Assembly: GCA_005777235.1 (NCBI GenBank)
Contig: SXND01000134.1
Span: 1-39,928 of the forward strand
DNA length: 39,928 nucleotides
Source: Pseudomonadota bacterium
GTDB taxonomy: Bacteria > Tectomicrobia > Entotheonellia > Entotheonellales > Entotheonellaceae
Reading direction: 5' to 3'
The notes beneath the pieces are model-generated. The model did no database searches and was not told where the DNA came from. It saw only the letters and a list, made by a program, of their open reading frames with translations. This document shows positions 1-7,815 of this stretch, piece after piece; the first letter of the stretch is position 1; each line of letters opens with the position of its first letter. Both the position numbers and the translations under genes were made by a program.

Positions 1-406
1 AGCGCAGCACGGCGCGGCCATCCCCCATGCGGGAGTAGGGCGTGAGGCCCGCGCCTTTTAACTGCACTTCCAGGGTGCCCGGGGCGGGGCTGCCCGGAGC
101 GGGCACATCGCCGAGCAAGATCGCCCGCCCATCGCCTAATTGTCCGGCCCACCCGCCAAACTGGTGCCCGGCATAGACCGCCGCCAGGGGCAAGGCGTTC
201 GGGGGGGTGCGATTGCCACTCAACGTTTGCACACAAGGCTCTGTCGCACAGGTATGCGGGTCCAGATCAATGAGTGCTGCCGCGGCGGGACTGACGCAGA
301 CCAGATAGGGGTCGGGCAGCGGGGTCGGGGCCAAGCGCGTGTAAAACGCCGGCGGCAATGTCGCAAAGGAGTGCTGGAAGGGTAAGGTGTCTATGCAGAA
401 AGGCAT
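1..406 (-). CDS. selO: Protein adenylyltransferase SelO (YdiU family), N-terminal part, runs off the left edge
   Basis: Reading the minus strand from an ATG at 406-404 gives 135 open codons with no stop before the window edge, so the 3' part lies outside. Visible motifs are YAGHQFG (residues 78-84), LGDGRA (90-95), QLKGAG (115-120), TPYSR (122-126) and GDGRAVLR (128-135). These are in the order and spacing of the N-terminal region of SelO/UPF0061. SelO is a pseudokinase-fold enzyme that transfers AMP from ATP to protein Ser/Thr/Tyr residues and is linked to the oxidative stress response. The catalytic residues further downstream cannot be seen here. The gene points away from the STAND pair beginning at 944. 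The start is chosen because the reading begins with the usual short leader before a PFxHSFATLP-like stretch. Family assignment is firm; activity is not assessable. Confidence 0.93.
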   Translation of the reverse strand, partial: MPFCIDTLPFQHSFATLPPAFYTRLAPTPLPDPYLVCVSPAAAALIDLDPHTCATEPCVQTLSGNRTPPNALPLAAVYAGHQFGGWAGQLGDGRAILLGDVPAPGSPAPGTLEVQLKGAGLTPYSRMGDGRAVLR

Positions 407-662
407 GAGGGGCTCCAGGTGTGGACGTCTGCTTCAGGGAAGGCTCGCGCCGCTCTTCGAGGGTCGGGCTGAGCCGTATCATACACCAAGACCGTGGACG
501 CCCGAGATGCGTTGTCCCCAAGGCGAGCGCCGCGTGGTGGTCTCTCGGTCGTCAGGCTACAAGAAAGTCGCCCTCACCGCAACCGGTGTATGGGACAAGC
601 CCACGCCGCCGGGCGGGCCGTCCTGTAGTAGTTCTTCAACTGAGCTATTGTGAGAGCCACCC

Positions 663-723
663 CCTGGGAGCGCCGGGCTCCAGCCCGGCTCCGGCAGCCA
701 CGCTGGAGCGTGGCGCTCCCAGG
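663..723. repeat. Three-stem palindromic element (REP/cloverleaf-like) in the selO/STAND intergenic region
   Basis: A perfect 12-bp inverted repeat (cctgggagcgcc at 663-674, ggcgctcccagg at 712-723) encloses two further perfect 6-bp hairpins. These are gccggg/cccggc (672-677 with 684-689, loop ctccag) and ccacgc/gcgtgg (698-703 with 708-713, loop tgga). The inner stems share bases with the outer stem, so the folds compete or form a cloverleaf. It lies between two divergently oriented genes in the gap 407-943. I see no gene or clear promoter elsewhere in that gap. The form is like dispersed extragenic palindromes. No second copy was noticed in this window. Confidence 0.7.
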
Positions 724-943
724 ATAACGACGCAACGGAGGTCGGTTGAGACAGTAGACGCGCGCCGCAAAGTTGCTTAGAATCGGTATGTCAGTGGCGC
801 GTCCCGTCTGGCGCTGCCCCGCGCCGCGGTGGTGACAGGCGGCGAGATGGAGCGCGAGCGTGATGGCGTACACGGCACACCGTGGCGGCAGTGACAGGCC
901 GATACCAGGCTGACTCGGCGTCTTGCCTAGGAGAAAAAAGACA

Positions 944-2179
944 ATGTCCCAAGCCGATTTAGCGCAGGCTCTCAATCTGTTTGACCCGCGCCGCCCACTC
1001 CACATGGATGAACTCGACGCCTATTACGTGGCCCGCCCGCATGCGCCGCTTGAACCGATGAAGACCTATTTGCGGCACACGCAACAGCCCGCCAAAATTC
1101 TGTTCAGTGGACATCGCGGCAGCGGCAAATCCACCGAACTCATGCGCCTGGCCAAAGACCTCCAGCACGAGTTCTTTGTGGTGTCCTTCTCAGCGCGCTC
1201 GCTCAATTTGGCGGACTTGAACTATATAGACGTCATGTTGGCCTGTGCCGCAGCACTGTTCCGCGCCGCCACGGATAAGGCCCGTGGGGTGAATATCCCT
1301 GCCGCTCTGTGGAAGCAGGTGCTCACCTGGCTCACCAGTGAAATCACGGCGGAGACCACGGTAACGGTACCGAAATCAGGCAGCTTTGGTGTCAAAATCA
1401 ACGCGCTGGTGCTCAGTATGGAAGGCAAATATGCTCGCGAAAATACCACCCGCACCATCGTCCGCGAACGGCTCTTTACCCGCCTCAACGATCTCATTGA
1501 GCAAACCAATGCGGTGTGCGGACACATCGAAACCGTGACGGGTCGCCGACCGCTGATCATTTGTGAGGATCTGGACAAGCCAGACCTCGCCAAGGCCCGT
1601 GACGTGTTCTTTGACCATGCCACAACGCTGAACAGCCTGGCCTGCCCCATCATCTACACCTTCCCGATCGCGCTGTGCTACTCCCACGAATTTCCCGAGC
1701 GTATGGGCGACTACAGCCGCCATTTCCTCCTGCCCAACGTCAGCCTGGCGCATCGGGACAACACCCCGCACCCGGCCGGCCGTGACGCGCTCAAGGAAGT
1801 GGTGACGCGGCGCATCTCCGACCGCCTCTTTGCCGCTGGGGCCTTACAAGACATCATTGCGCTGAGCGGTGGGTTAATGCGCAACCTGGTGCGCCTGGTG
1901 AGCGACGCGGCCCTGATTGCCCTGACTGAGGGCGTGGCAGAGATCACCGCAGAGATTGTCCAGCGCGTGGCGTCCGAGTGGACTAATGACTACCGCCGTC
2001 TGTTGCTGGCCGAGCATTATACGGCGCTACGCCAGGCACATGAGACCAAAGCCCTCCCCCCGACGGCGACGGTCCGCGACTTGCTGGCCAACCTGAGCTT
2101 ACTCGAATACCGCAACACCATTGCCTGGGGGGACGTGAATCCCGTCGTCGCCGCCTTACTGGGTGAGGCCACGTCGTGA
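944..2179 (+). CDS. P-loop ATPase, first gene of a STAND-like pair
   Basis: A 411-residue P-loop ATPase. Walker A is GHRGSGKST at residues 56-64 and a Walker B-like strand LIICEDLD is at 204-211. The N-terminus before the P-loop is short (about 50 residues) and the C-terminal third is helical without recognised repeats. The ATG at 944 is preferred over the upstream TTG at 923 because AGGAG at 929-933 sits 10 bases before it. The stop overlaps the next gene by four bases (GTGA), so the two are very likely translated together. The function is not known. Pairing with an NB-ARC/TPR protein suggests a signalling or defence role in which one ATPase senses and the other responds; this is inference. 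No transmembrane segment or nuclease motif is seen. Confidence 0.85.
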   Translation: MSQADLAQALNLFDPRRPLHMDELDAYYVARPHAPLEPMKTYLRHTQQPAKILFSGHRGSGKSTELMRLAKDLQHEFFVVSFSARSLNLADLNYIDVMLACAAALFRAATDKARGVNIPAALWKQVLTWLTSEITAETTVTVPKSGSFGVKINALVLSMEGKYARENTTRTIVRERLFTRLNDLIEQTNAVCGHIETVTGRRPLIICEDLDKPDLAKARDVFFDHATTLNSLACPIIYTFPIALCYSHEFPERMGDYSRHFLLPNVSLAHRDNTPHPAGRDALKEVVTRRISDRLFAAGALQDIIALSGGLMRNLVRLVSDAALIALTEGVAEITAEIVQRVASEWTNDYRRLLLAEHYTALRQAHETKALPPTATVRDLLANLSLLEYRNTIAWGDVNPVVAALLGEATS

Positions 2180-4236
2180 GTCGCCCCGCCAGTCCGCCCC
2201 TGGAGAAACTCGTCACGCTGTTCACCCATGCGCGGCGTGGGGCGTTTGCCATAGCGCTCTACGACCGCCTGGCCGTACGCCGTGACATCACAACGGCCTT
2301 GCGTGAGCGCCTGGCGCAACCTGTGTACGAGGTGGTGCTGAGTGAGCAGGAGCGTAACCCGATTGACCTCATTCGTGCCTTGCAGCCCAAACCGGGTGAG
2401 GTGGTCTGCCTGTACGATTTGGAGCGCGCCTTCCCCCAGGCTTTAGGCTACCTTGACTTGCAGCGCGAAGTGCTGGTGGAGATGGACATCGCGCTGCTCT
2501 GCTGGGTGACAGCCTTTGGCCACCGTATGCTGGCGCAGCAGGCCCCCAACTTCTATGCCTTCCGTACCACGGTGTTTGACTTTACCACGGCGGAGAGCCA
2601 GCCACCCACCGCATCTCTCTTCATTGGGCGCCGGCGCGAACTCAAGAAACTAACCGCCTTGCTGCCAGCCGGTGGCCTTGTGCTGTTGACTGGTCAGGGC
2701 GGCATCGGCAAGACTATGCTGGCGCAGCAAGCGCTGCAGCAGACGCGCGCGCACTGCAGTGGTGGGACAGCGTGGGTGAACTGCGCGACCAGGCCGCCGT
2801 TAGACGACATCCTGCTGACTGCGGCGGTGGCCCTGATCGGCGACGTGATGCAGCAATGCCGCCCCGATGAGCGCCAACAGCGCCTGGCCGAGGCCCTGCG
2901 TGAGCGGCCGTGCCTGCTCGTCCTGGATAACTTCGAGACCATCGCCGAGGACAGCGCGGTGTTACGCTGGCTGCAAACCATCGCCGCGCCGAGCACGGCA
3001 CTCCTGGTGTCGCGGCAGCGTGTGCCGTCCTTGCGCGTCCCAACGCTTAGGCTCTCCACACTCTCGACCAACGATGCCGTGCGGCTTTTCACCCAGCGCG
3101 CCCGCGATGCCGGCTGGGAGGGGACGGACGCAAAGTCCCTGCCACGGCTCTGTACCCTGGTGGGCAATCTGCCGCTAGCCATTGCCCTCTTGGCCCCACG
3201 CGCCGCTGAGTTGCCGCTGCCTGTGCTGGAGGAGGCACTCCAGCAACATAGCGCGGCGCTGACCAACGACCACAGTCTGACCCTGGCCGAGGATCATCAG
3301 CGTATTGCCTCCTGCTTCCTGGTCTCTTTCGACCTCCTGAGCGAGGGTGCCCGTGTGCTGCTTACCCGTCTGAGCATTCTGCCCGATGGCCTGGACGAAC
3401 GGTTCGTGGCGTCGTTCACGGCCATCACCGAGTGGCACCAGCCCCTGGCCGAGTGCCGGCGCTATGCGCTGCTTGTCCTGGAGCAACAACGCTATCGTTT
3501 CCACTCCTTGCTCCACCCCATTGCCCTGGCCCAGTTGGGCGACACGCTCCCCGCATGGCAGCAGCGTTTTGTGGCTTTTTTTTGTCAACTGGTACGCGAC
3601 AATCGTGATATCAATGACCGGGCGCAACGAGCTGTCCTCGATGCGGAATGGCGCAACGCCCTGGCCGCGGCCGAGACGGCTGAAGCATTGCAGGACTGGG
3701 ACACCGTGGGCACGCTGTCCGCATGGCTCGGCGACTTCCTGCGGCTACGCGGGCGCTGGGTGGAACGCGAGCACCTCAACCAGCGGGCGCTCGCGGCCTC
3801 GCGCCTTGCGGGTGATCGCCAGACCGAGGCAGGCAGGCTCAACAACCTCGGGGTTGTCTACTGGCACCAGGGGCGCTGGGCCGACGCTGAGGCTACCTAT
3901 CAGCAGAGCTTAGCGCTCTGCCGGGAGCTGGGCGACCGCCACGGCGAGGGGCAAACTCTCAACAACCTCGGCATCGTCTACCAGGAGCAGAGGCGATGGG
4001 CCGACGCTGCCGCGGTCTATCAGCAAAGCTTAGCGCTCCGCCGTGAGCTGGGTGACCGCCACGGCGAGGGGCAAACTCTCGCAAATCTCGCGCTGCTGCG
4101 CCAGGCGCTGGGGGATAAGACAGCGGCACTGTGGCTCGCCCGGGAAGCTCTCCAGATTTTCGAGGCCACCGAGGATGCGGCAGAGCAGGAGAGGGTGCGG
4201 CAATTCGTGGCGGCATGGGAGCCTCCGGCACCGTAG
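2176..4236 (+). CDS. STAND NTPase with NB-ARC-like domain and C-terminal TPR repeats
   Basis: 686 residues. Residues 1-137 form an N-terminal region without catalytic motifs that I recognise, ending in a FYAFRTTVFDF stretch. The NTPase core has FIGRRREL (149-156), Walker A GQGGIGKT (173-180), Walker B LLVLDNFE (247-254) and a GLPL-type motif GNLPLA (330-335). This is the arrangement of NB-ARC/STAND signalling ATPases. The C-terminus carries 40-residue TPR units starting near residues 556, 596 and 636, visible in DNA as a 120-bp period at 3841-4080. The gene starts with GTG inside the stop of the upstream ATPase gene. Such proteins act as ATP-gated switches, with TPRs binding the trigger, and some serve in antiphage immunity. 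No toxic effector domain is recognised, so the outcome is unknown. A decayed copy of its 3' end lies at 5222-5449. Confidence 0.9.
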   Translation: MSRPASPPLEKLVTLFTHARRGAFAIALYDRLAVRRDITTALRERLAQPVYEVVLSEQERNPIDLIRALQPKPGEVVCLYDLERAFPQALGYLDLQREVLVEMDIALLCWVTAFGHRMLAQQAPNFYAFRTTVFDFTTAESQPPTASLFIGRRRELKKLTALLPAGGLVLLTGQGGIGKTMLAQQALQQTRAHCSGGTAWVNCATRPPLDDILLTAAVALIGDVMQQCRPDERQQRLAEALRERPCLLVLDNFETIAEDSAVLRWLQTIAAPSTALLVSRQRVPSLRVPTLRLSTLSTNDAVRLFTQRARDAGWEGTDAKSLPRLCTLVGNLPLAIALLAPRAAELPLPVLEEALQQHSAALTNDHSLTLAEDHQRIASCFLVSFDLLSEGARVLLTRLSILPDGLDERFVASFTAITEWHQPLAECRRYALLVLEQQRYRFHSLLHPIALAQLGDTLPAWQQRFVAFFCQLVRDNRDINDRAQRAVLDAEWRNALAAAETAEALQDWDTVGTLSAWLGDFLRLRGRWVEREHLNQRALAASRLAGDRQTEAGRLNNLGVVYWHQGRWADAEATYQQSLALCRELGDRHGEGQTLNNLGIVYQEQRRWADAAAVYQQSLALRRELGDRHGEGQTLANLALLRQALGDKTAALWLAREALQIFEATEDAAEQERVRQFVAAWEPPAP

Positions 4237-4300
4237 CCCAGGCCTGCCGCGACGATCGGACGAGAGCGCCAAGGCATTAGCCAGCCAGCGGTGCGGCCCG

Positions 4301-4502
4301 TCAGGCCCTGGACGACCCCTCCTCCAACGCCCTCACCTTGAGATAATCCTCTATTATAGGCCATGGTGTTGGTGGGCTCCAGGGCCAGCACCCGGTCGAA
4401 GTCCTGCCGCCCTGAACATAGTCATGCAGGTTCGAGTACGCATTGCCACGCCGAAAATAGGCCAGCGCATTGGCGGCATCCTGGGCAATCAGGGCCGTCA
4501 TC
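4301..4502 (-). pseudogene. Truncated copy of the TPR gene at 5483-6004
   Basis: On the minus strand this segment matches both ends of the intact TPR gene at 5483-6004. The start-proximal part MTALIAQDAANALAYF..GNAYSNLHDY and the C-terminal DYLKVRALEEGSSRA are present, but roughly 250 bp between them are missing. The reading frame also slips after HDYVQG. The match stops sharply at 4502, where the intact copy continues to its ATG at 6004. With the intact STAND 3' end just before it, this forms the left copy of a long direct repeat whose right copy is 5222 to about 5935. It is a relic and not expected to be functional. Confidence 0.85.
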
Positions 4503-4519
4503 TAGAGACAATACCCGCG

Positions 4520-4903
4520 TCAAGTGAGCGTGAGGGTTCCTGTGCGGAAGTCCACCGTCAACGTCTGGCCCCGCACAAAATCCAGCCCCAGGAGGCCGTC
4601 AATGCCGGCGCTGGGAGGGAGGGTGTGCCCGAGTACAGAAAAAAGCCTGCGCTCGTGTCCCAACGCCACGATTCTATCGAGGGTGATACGGGGCACGAAC
4701 TCGACGCCGCTTCCCGTAGTGACTTGGGTACGCTCGGGGGCAAGCGCGGGGTCGTAACCTAAGGCGACCAGCATCCCCACATTGATGACCGTCCCTGTTG
4801 CTCCGGTGTCAAGCGCCAACCGTAATACGGCACTCCCAGAGGGCCCTGCCACGGCAACCCCCACAATAATGAGGCCGGACTGCGGGGCAAAGGGGACGCT
4901 CAT
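4520..4903 (-). CDS. Retropepsin-like aspartic protease (clan AA)
   Basis: 127 residues. The active-site motif DTGATG is at residues 32-37, preceded by a hydrophobic strand (LRLAL). The second conserved element GLLGLDF is at 103-109, as in single-domain bacterial retropepsin-like proteases that work as dimers. There is no signal peptide or membrane segment, so it is expected to be cytoplasmic. Its start overlaps the stop of the small gene at 4900-5127 by four bases, so the two form one transcription unit. Short retropepsin genes of this kind are widespread in bacterial accessory DNA, and their substrates are mostly unknown. The pair is bracketed by direct repeats of neighbouring genes, which suggests it arrived as a unit. 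Confidence 0.82.
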   Translation of the reverse strand: MSVPFAPQSGLIIVGVAVAGPSGSAVLRLALDTGATGTVINVGMLVALGYDPALAPERTQVTTGSGVEFVPRITLDRIVALGHERRLFSVLGHTLPPSAGIDGLLGLDFVRGQTLTVDFRTGTLTLT

Positions 4904-5127
4904 AGTACCACCGCGGTATCCTTGGGCAGCGTGCCCGTATACAGCATGGCAAAGCGTTTGGGGCGTAACCGCACGGCCTCGCGGTAGACTTCATCTCGAT
5001 CTTTGCTGTGGGCGAGTACCTTCCCACTTTGCACTTCAAGCACGTCATTGGTCTGGGGCTCTTCGACCAAGACCCATTCGGCGACAAATTGCGCTTCGAT
5101 TTCTGCAATAGTCAGTACATCAGGCAT
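4900..5127 (-). CDS. Small protein of unknown function, partner of the retropepsin gene
   Basis: A 75-residue soluble protein, acidic in its first half and basic near DEVYREAVRLRPKR (residues about 45-58). No Cys, membrane segment or DNA-binding motif is recognised. AAAGGA lies upstream at a normal distance from the ATG. The stop overlaps the protease start (ATGA), so it is the first gene of a two-gene operon. The small-gene-then-protease arrangement resembles antitoxin/toxin or inhibitor/protease order, but nothing in the sequence proves that. I cannot name a family with confidence. Confidence 0.7.
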   Translation of the reverse strand: MPDVLTIAEIEAQFVAEWVLVEEPQTNDVLEVQSGKVLAHSKDRDEVYREAVRLRPKRFAMLYTGTLPKDTAVVL

Positions 5128-5175
5128 ACGTTCGTCCTTTCCAAGAGAGTAGGACGACTATAGCCTCTTTGTTTG

Positions 5176-5209
5176 CGCACTGCATCCAGGTCGTTCTGGA
5201 TGCAGTGCG
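5176..5209. repeat. Perfect 14-bp inverted repeat upstream of the retropepsin operon
   Basis: cgcactgcatccag (5176-5189) and ctggatgcagtgcg (5196-5209) are exact reverse complements around a 6-base loop gtcgtt. The hairpin sits between the start of the small gene (5127) and the right-hand direct repeat beginning near 5222, so it marks the inner edge of the inserted module. It has no T-tract on either side, which argues against a simple terminator. It could be an operator for the protease operon or a relic of a mobile-element end. Confidence 0.7.
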
Positions 5210-5221
5210 GCACAGCGTAGA

Positions 5222-5449
5222 CTCTGCCGGGAGCTGGGCGACCGCCACGGCGCGGGGCTCACTCTCGGAAATCTCGCGCTGCTGCGCCAGGCTCAGGGGG
5301 ATAAGAGCGAGGCCCTGCGGCTTGCCCGGGAAGCCCTCCAGGTTTTCGAGGCCACCGAGGATGCGGCAGCGCAGGAGAGGGTGCGGCAATGCGTGGCAGC
5401 ATGGGAGCCGCCGGCACAGGAGCCCAGGCATGCCGAGACGATCTGTTGA
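5222..5449 (+). pseudogene. Orphan 3' end of the STAND/TPR gene
   Basis: This stretch reads in frame for 75 codons to a TGA at 5447-5449 and matches the last ~65-70 codons of the STAND gene ending at 4236. Shared pieces include LCRELGDRHG, LARE.LQ.FEATEDAA and QERVRQ. It starts inside a TPR unit and has no start codon or ribosome site of its own. The first bases match the penultimate TPR unit and then switch to the last one, as expected after recombination within the 120-bp repeats. Divergence from the parent is roughly 15% by eye, so the event is not recent. Its stop differs: the parental TAG position reads through and the frame continues ten residues further. Confidence 0.85.
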
Positions 5450-5482
5450 TAGTGCCAAGTCGTGAGCCAGCGGGGCGGCCCG

Positions 5483-6004
5483 TCAGGCCCTGGACGATCC
5501 CTCTTCCAAGGCCCTGGCTCGCAAATAATCCGCAAAGCTGGCGCGGTGATCCCCGCGCATGGCATGCACAATGCCGCGATGCCGGTAGGCACTCCAGAAG
5601 GTCGGATCAAGGGTCATGGCCTGCGTGAGGTCAGCCAGGGCCTCGTCGAGCCGGTCGAGCTCCACGTACGCCAGGCCGCGGTTGTGGTAGGCATCGCGAT
5701 AGGCTGTATCCAGCATCAGAGCCTGGCAAAAATCCTCCAGGGCCGCGGACACCTCGCCAGTGCACAGCCAGGTGATGCCACGATTGTTATAGGCCATGGC
5801 GTTGCTGGGCTCCAGGGCCAGCACCCGGTCGAAATCCTCCCGTGCCTGGGCATAGTCATGCAGGTTCGAGTACGCGTTGCCACGCTGGAAATAGGCCAGC
5901 GCATTGGCGGCATCCTGGGCAATCAGGGCCGTCATCTGCACCATGATGTAGTGCTGCTCGTCGGGATCACGCTCCAGGCCACTGTAGAAGTCGCTCAGAT
6001 CCAT
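5483..6004 (-). CDS. TPR-repeat protein
   Basis: 173 residues made almost entirely of tetratricopeptide repeats: about four 34-residue units with the usual A/G/Y/A/F/A/P positions, e.g. NALAYFQRGNAYSNL, AMAYNNRGITWL and DAYHNRGLAYVEL. There is no signal peptide, membrane segment or catalytic domain, so it is probably a cytoplasmic scaffold that binds other proteins. It converges on the STAND pair through the relic at 5222-5449, and before the rearrangement it was probably the direct convergent neighbour of the STAND gene. A broken copy lies at 4301-4502. The ATG at 6004 opens the frame; no strong Shine-Dalgarno site is evident. Confidence 0.85.
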   Translation of the reverse strand: MDLSDFYSGLERDPDEQHYIMVQMTALIAQDAANALAYFQRGNAYSNLHDYAQAREDFDRVLALEPSNAMAYNNRGITWLCTGEVSAALEDFCQALMLDTAYRDAYHNRGLAYVELDRLDEALADLTQAMTLDPTFWSAYRHRGIVHAMRGDHRASFADYLRARALEEGSSRA

Positions 6005-6161
6005 ATGCTACCGCCTATGCCCCCACGGATGGGGCCGTGGCACTATTCCACCAATTCTCCTTGCTGGGCGCTCCAGCGAGAACGCGCACCGCGTTTGGCT
6101 GGTGGGGAAAGTAAGGGCGGCCAGTCTGCTGGCCGCTTCCTTCTGGCAACGCCGTTGACAC

Positions 6162-6190
6162 TTGACATTGCCGTATAGAACCAATATACT
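6162..6190 (+). promoter_or_regulatory. Consensus sigma-70 promoter for tnpB
   Basis: TTGACA (6162-6167), a 17-bp spacer and TATACT (6185-6190) give a near-perfect housekeeping promoter. A second TTGACA overlaps at 6155-6160 but has no matching -10. Transcription would start near 6196-6198, at the A of the tnpB ATG (6198), so the message would be leaderless or nearly so. Confidence 0.75.
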
Positions 6191-6197
6191 CATAGGC

Positions 6198-7392
6198 ATG
6201 AAACTGACCTTGCAACTCCAACTCCTCCCAGATGCGCTACAGGCAGACGCCTTGCGCAGCAGCGTTGAACGCTTCAATGAAGCGGCAACGTGGCTGGCAG
6301 GCATAGCGTTCGCGCAACAGTGCGCCAACAAGGTGGCGTTGCAAAAGCTGGCGTACTACGAGTTGCGCGAGCGGTTTGGACTGCCAGCCGATACCACAAT
6401 ACGGTGTATTGCCCAGGTTGTCGAAGCCTATAAAAGAGACAAGAGGGTTGCCCCTACCTTTCGCCTGCATGCGGCTGTGCCTTTTTCGGTGCGGAAGAAC
6501 CTGGGATTTAAAGGGCCAAACAGGGTGAGCATTCAAACGCTGACAGGCCGTGTGATGGTGCCGTACCTCATGGGGACGTACCAACGCGACCGCTTTGGCT
6601 GCGCGCATGGGCAAGCTGACTTGGTGTTGCGCCGGGACGGGAGATGGTTTCTGCTGGTGACGGTGGATGTGCCTGATGGCACGCGCATACCCGTGAGCGA
6701 CTTTATCGGTGTGGATCTCGGCGTGGTCAATCTGGCAACAACGTCTGACGGCACAACGCACAGCGGGGAACAGATTGCAGCGTGCCGCACGCGGTATGCG
6801 AAGAGACGCCAACGGTTGCAATGTGCCGCGCATGTCGCCCAGATGGACGGCAAGCGACCGAAAAACATGCGACGGGCGTTGCAACGGACCGCCATGCGCG
6901 AAGCGCGGTTTCGTCGGGACGTCAATCATTGCATCAGTAAGACGCTCGTTGCGGAGGCTTACAGGCACCGGACGCGGCATAGCCCTGGAAGACTTGACGG
7001 GTATCCGTGGACGGACGCAGTTCAGGCAGCCGCAACGCGCCAAGATGGCCGGATGGAGCTTTGCGCAGCTCAGAAGTTTTGTCGAGTACAAGGCCAAGCT
7101 GGCAGGTGTACCCGTGGCGTTGGTCGATCCTCGGAACACCAGTCGAGGCTGTAGTCAGTGTGGGCATGTGGCGCAAGCCAATCGACGATCTCAAGCGCGT
7201 TTCTCCTGCAAAGCCTGCGCCTATACGGCCAACGCGGATTTCAACGCCGCGCTCAATATCAAATACCGGGCGCCAGTCAATGCGCCTCAGGTTGCGGGTC
7301 GCGTCCCTCAGCAGCTCTGGCTGCTGGCTGGCGTCGGCGCCAGCGACAAGTTCTCGCTAGATCGCTTCCCAGCGATTAGCGGGAGTCGTTGA
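6198..7392 (+). pseudogene. tnpB: IS200/IS605-family TnpB (RNA-guided nuclease), frameshifted
   Basis: The N-terminal part reads from ATG 6198 (MKLTLQLQLL). It contains the RuvC-I aspartate in FIGVDLG (Asp codon 6714-6716). The C-terminal part is in the next forward frame: the RuvC-II glutamate in GIALEDL (Glu codon 6988-6990), the zinc ribbon CSQCGH...CKAC (from 7150) and the RuvC-III aspartate in ADFNAALN (7237-7239). The frame changes around 6955-6970, which fits a one-base gain or two-base loss, so no full-length protein is made unless ribosomes shift there. All three catalytic acids and the four zinc Cys are intact, so the break looks recent. No TnpA transposase lies nearby (IS1341-like). 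The open frame runs on to 7392, past any usual TnpB end and into the 3' end of the SnoaL-like gene, so the element's right end is not clear. Confidence 0.88.
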
Positions 7393-7803
7393 CGGATCAA
7401 TGATCTTCTCCTTGATGAGCCAGCGGCCGTCCACCTTGACGCAGGTATCCACATAACTGCCCATGGCACGGACGGCCTTCTGATCACTCTCAGCATCCCA
7501 GCGCAGGGAAAACCAGTACGAGGTGACGCGATAGGCGCCGCCCTCGGTGGCATCGACGAACAGATGCTGCACGTGATGCTGCCCGCCGCGCCGGTTGGGG
7601 CGCGTCAGGAAAAACGTCGCAAAGCCTCGGGCGCCACCCGCCGCAGCGTCCCAGCGTTTGCCCATGACATCTTTCACCACGCCATCCGGGGTAAACGTGG
7701 CCACCACCCCTTCAATGTCGCCGGTGTCCATCCCCCACACATAGCGCGCCAGGGTATCGTAGATCGCCTGGCGCTCCTCCAGGCTCAGCGTTGCGGCTGC
7801 CAT
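7357..7803 (-). CDS. SnoaL-like / NTF2-fold protein
   Basis: 148 residues with the pattern of the SnoaL-like (NTF2 superfamily) domain: an N-terminal helix IYDTLARYVWGMDTGD, the VATFTPDG strand, and a C-terminal DGRWLIKEKIID. This alpha+beta barrel is used by small cyclases, dehydratases and isomerases, and also by non-catalytic proteins. No specific reaction can be given. It is the last gene of a minus-strand operon with the LLM oxidoreductase (13 bp upstream) and the FAD oxidoreductase. All three have an AAGGAGCA-like ribosome site. The stop is TAG at 7357-7359. The TnpB frame overlaps its 3' end from the opposite strand. Confidence 0.88.
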   Translation of the reverse strand: MAAATLSLEERQAIYDTLARYVWGMDTGDIEGVVATFTPDGVVKDVMGKRWDAAAGGARGFATFFLTRPNRRGGQHHVQHLFVDATEGGAYRVTSYWFSLRWDAESDQKAVRAMGSYVDTCVKVDGRWLIKEKIIDPSTTPANRWEAI

Positions 7804-7815
7804 ACTCGTGCTCCT

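Noticed and set aside
3841..4080. 120-bp direct repeat as a possible mobile or CRISPR-like repeat
   Set aside because: It encodes successive TPR units in frame within the STAND gene, which explains it.
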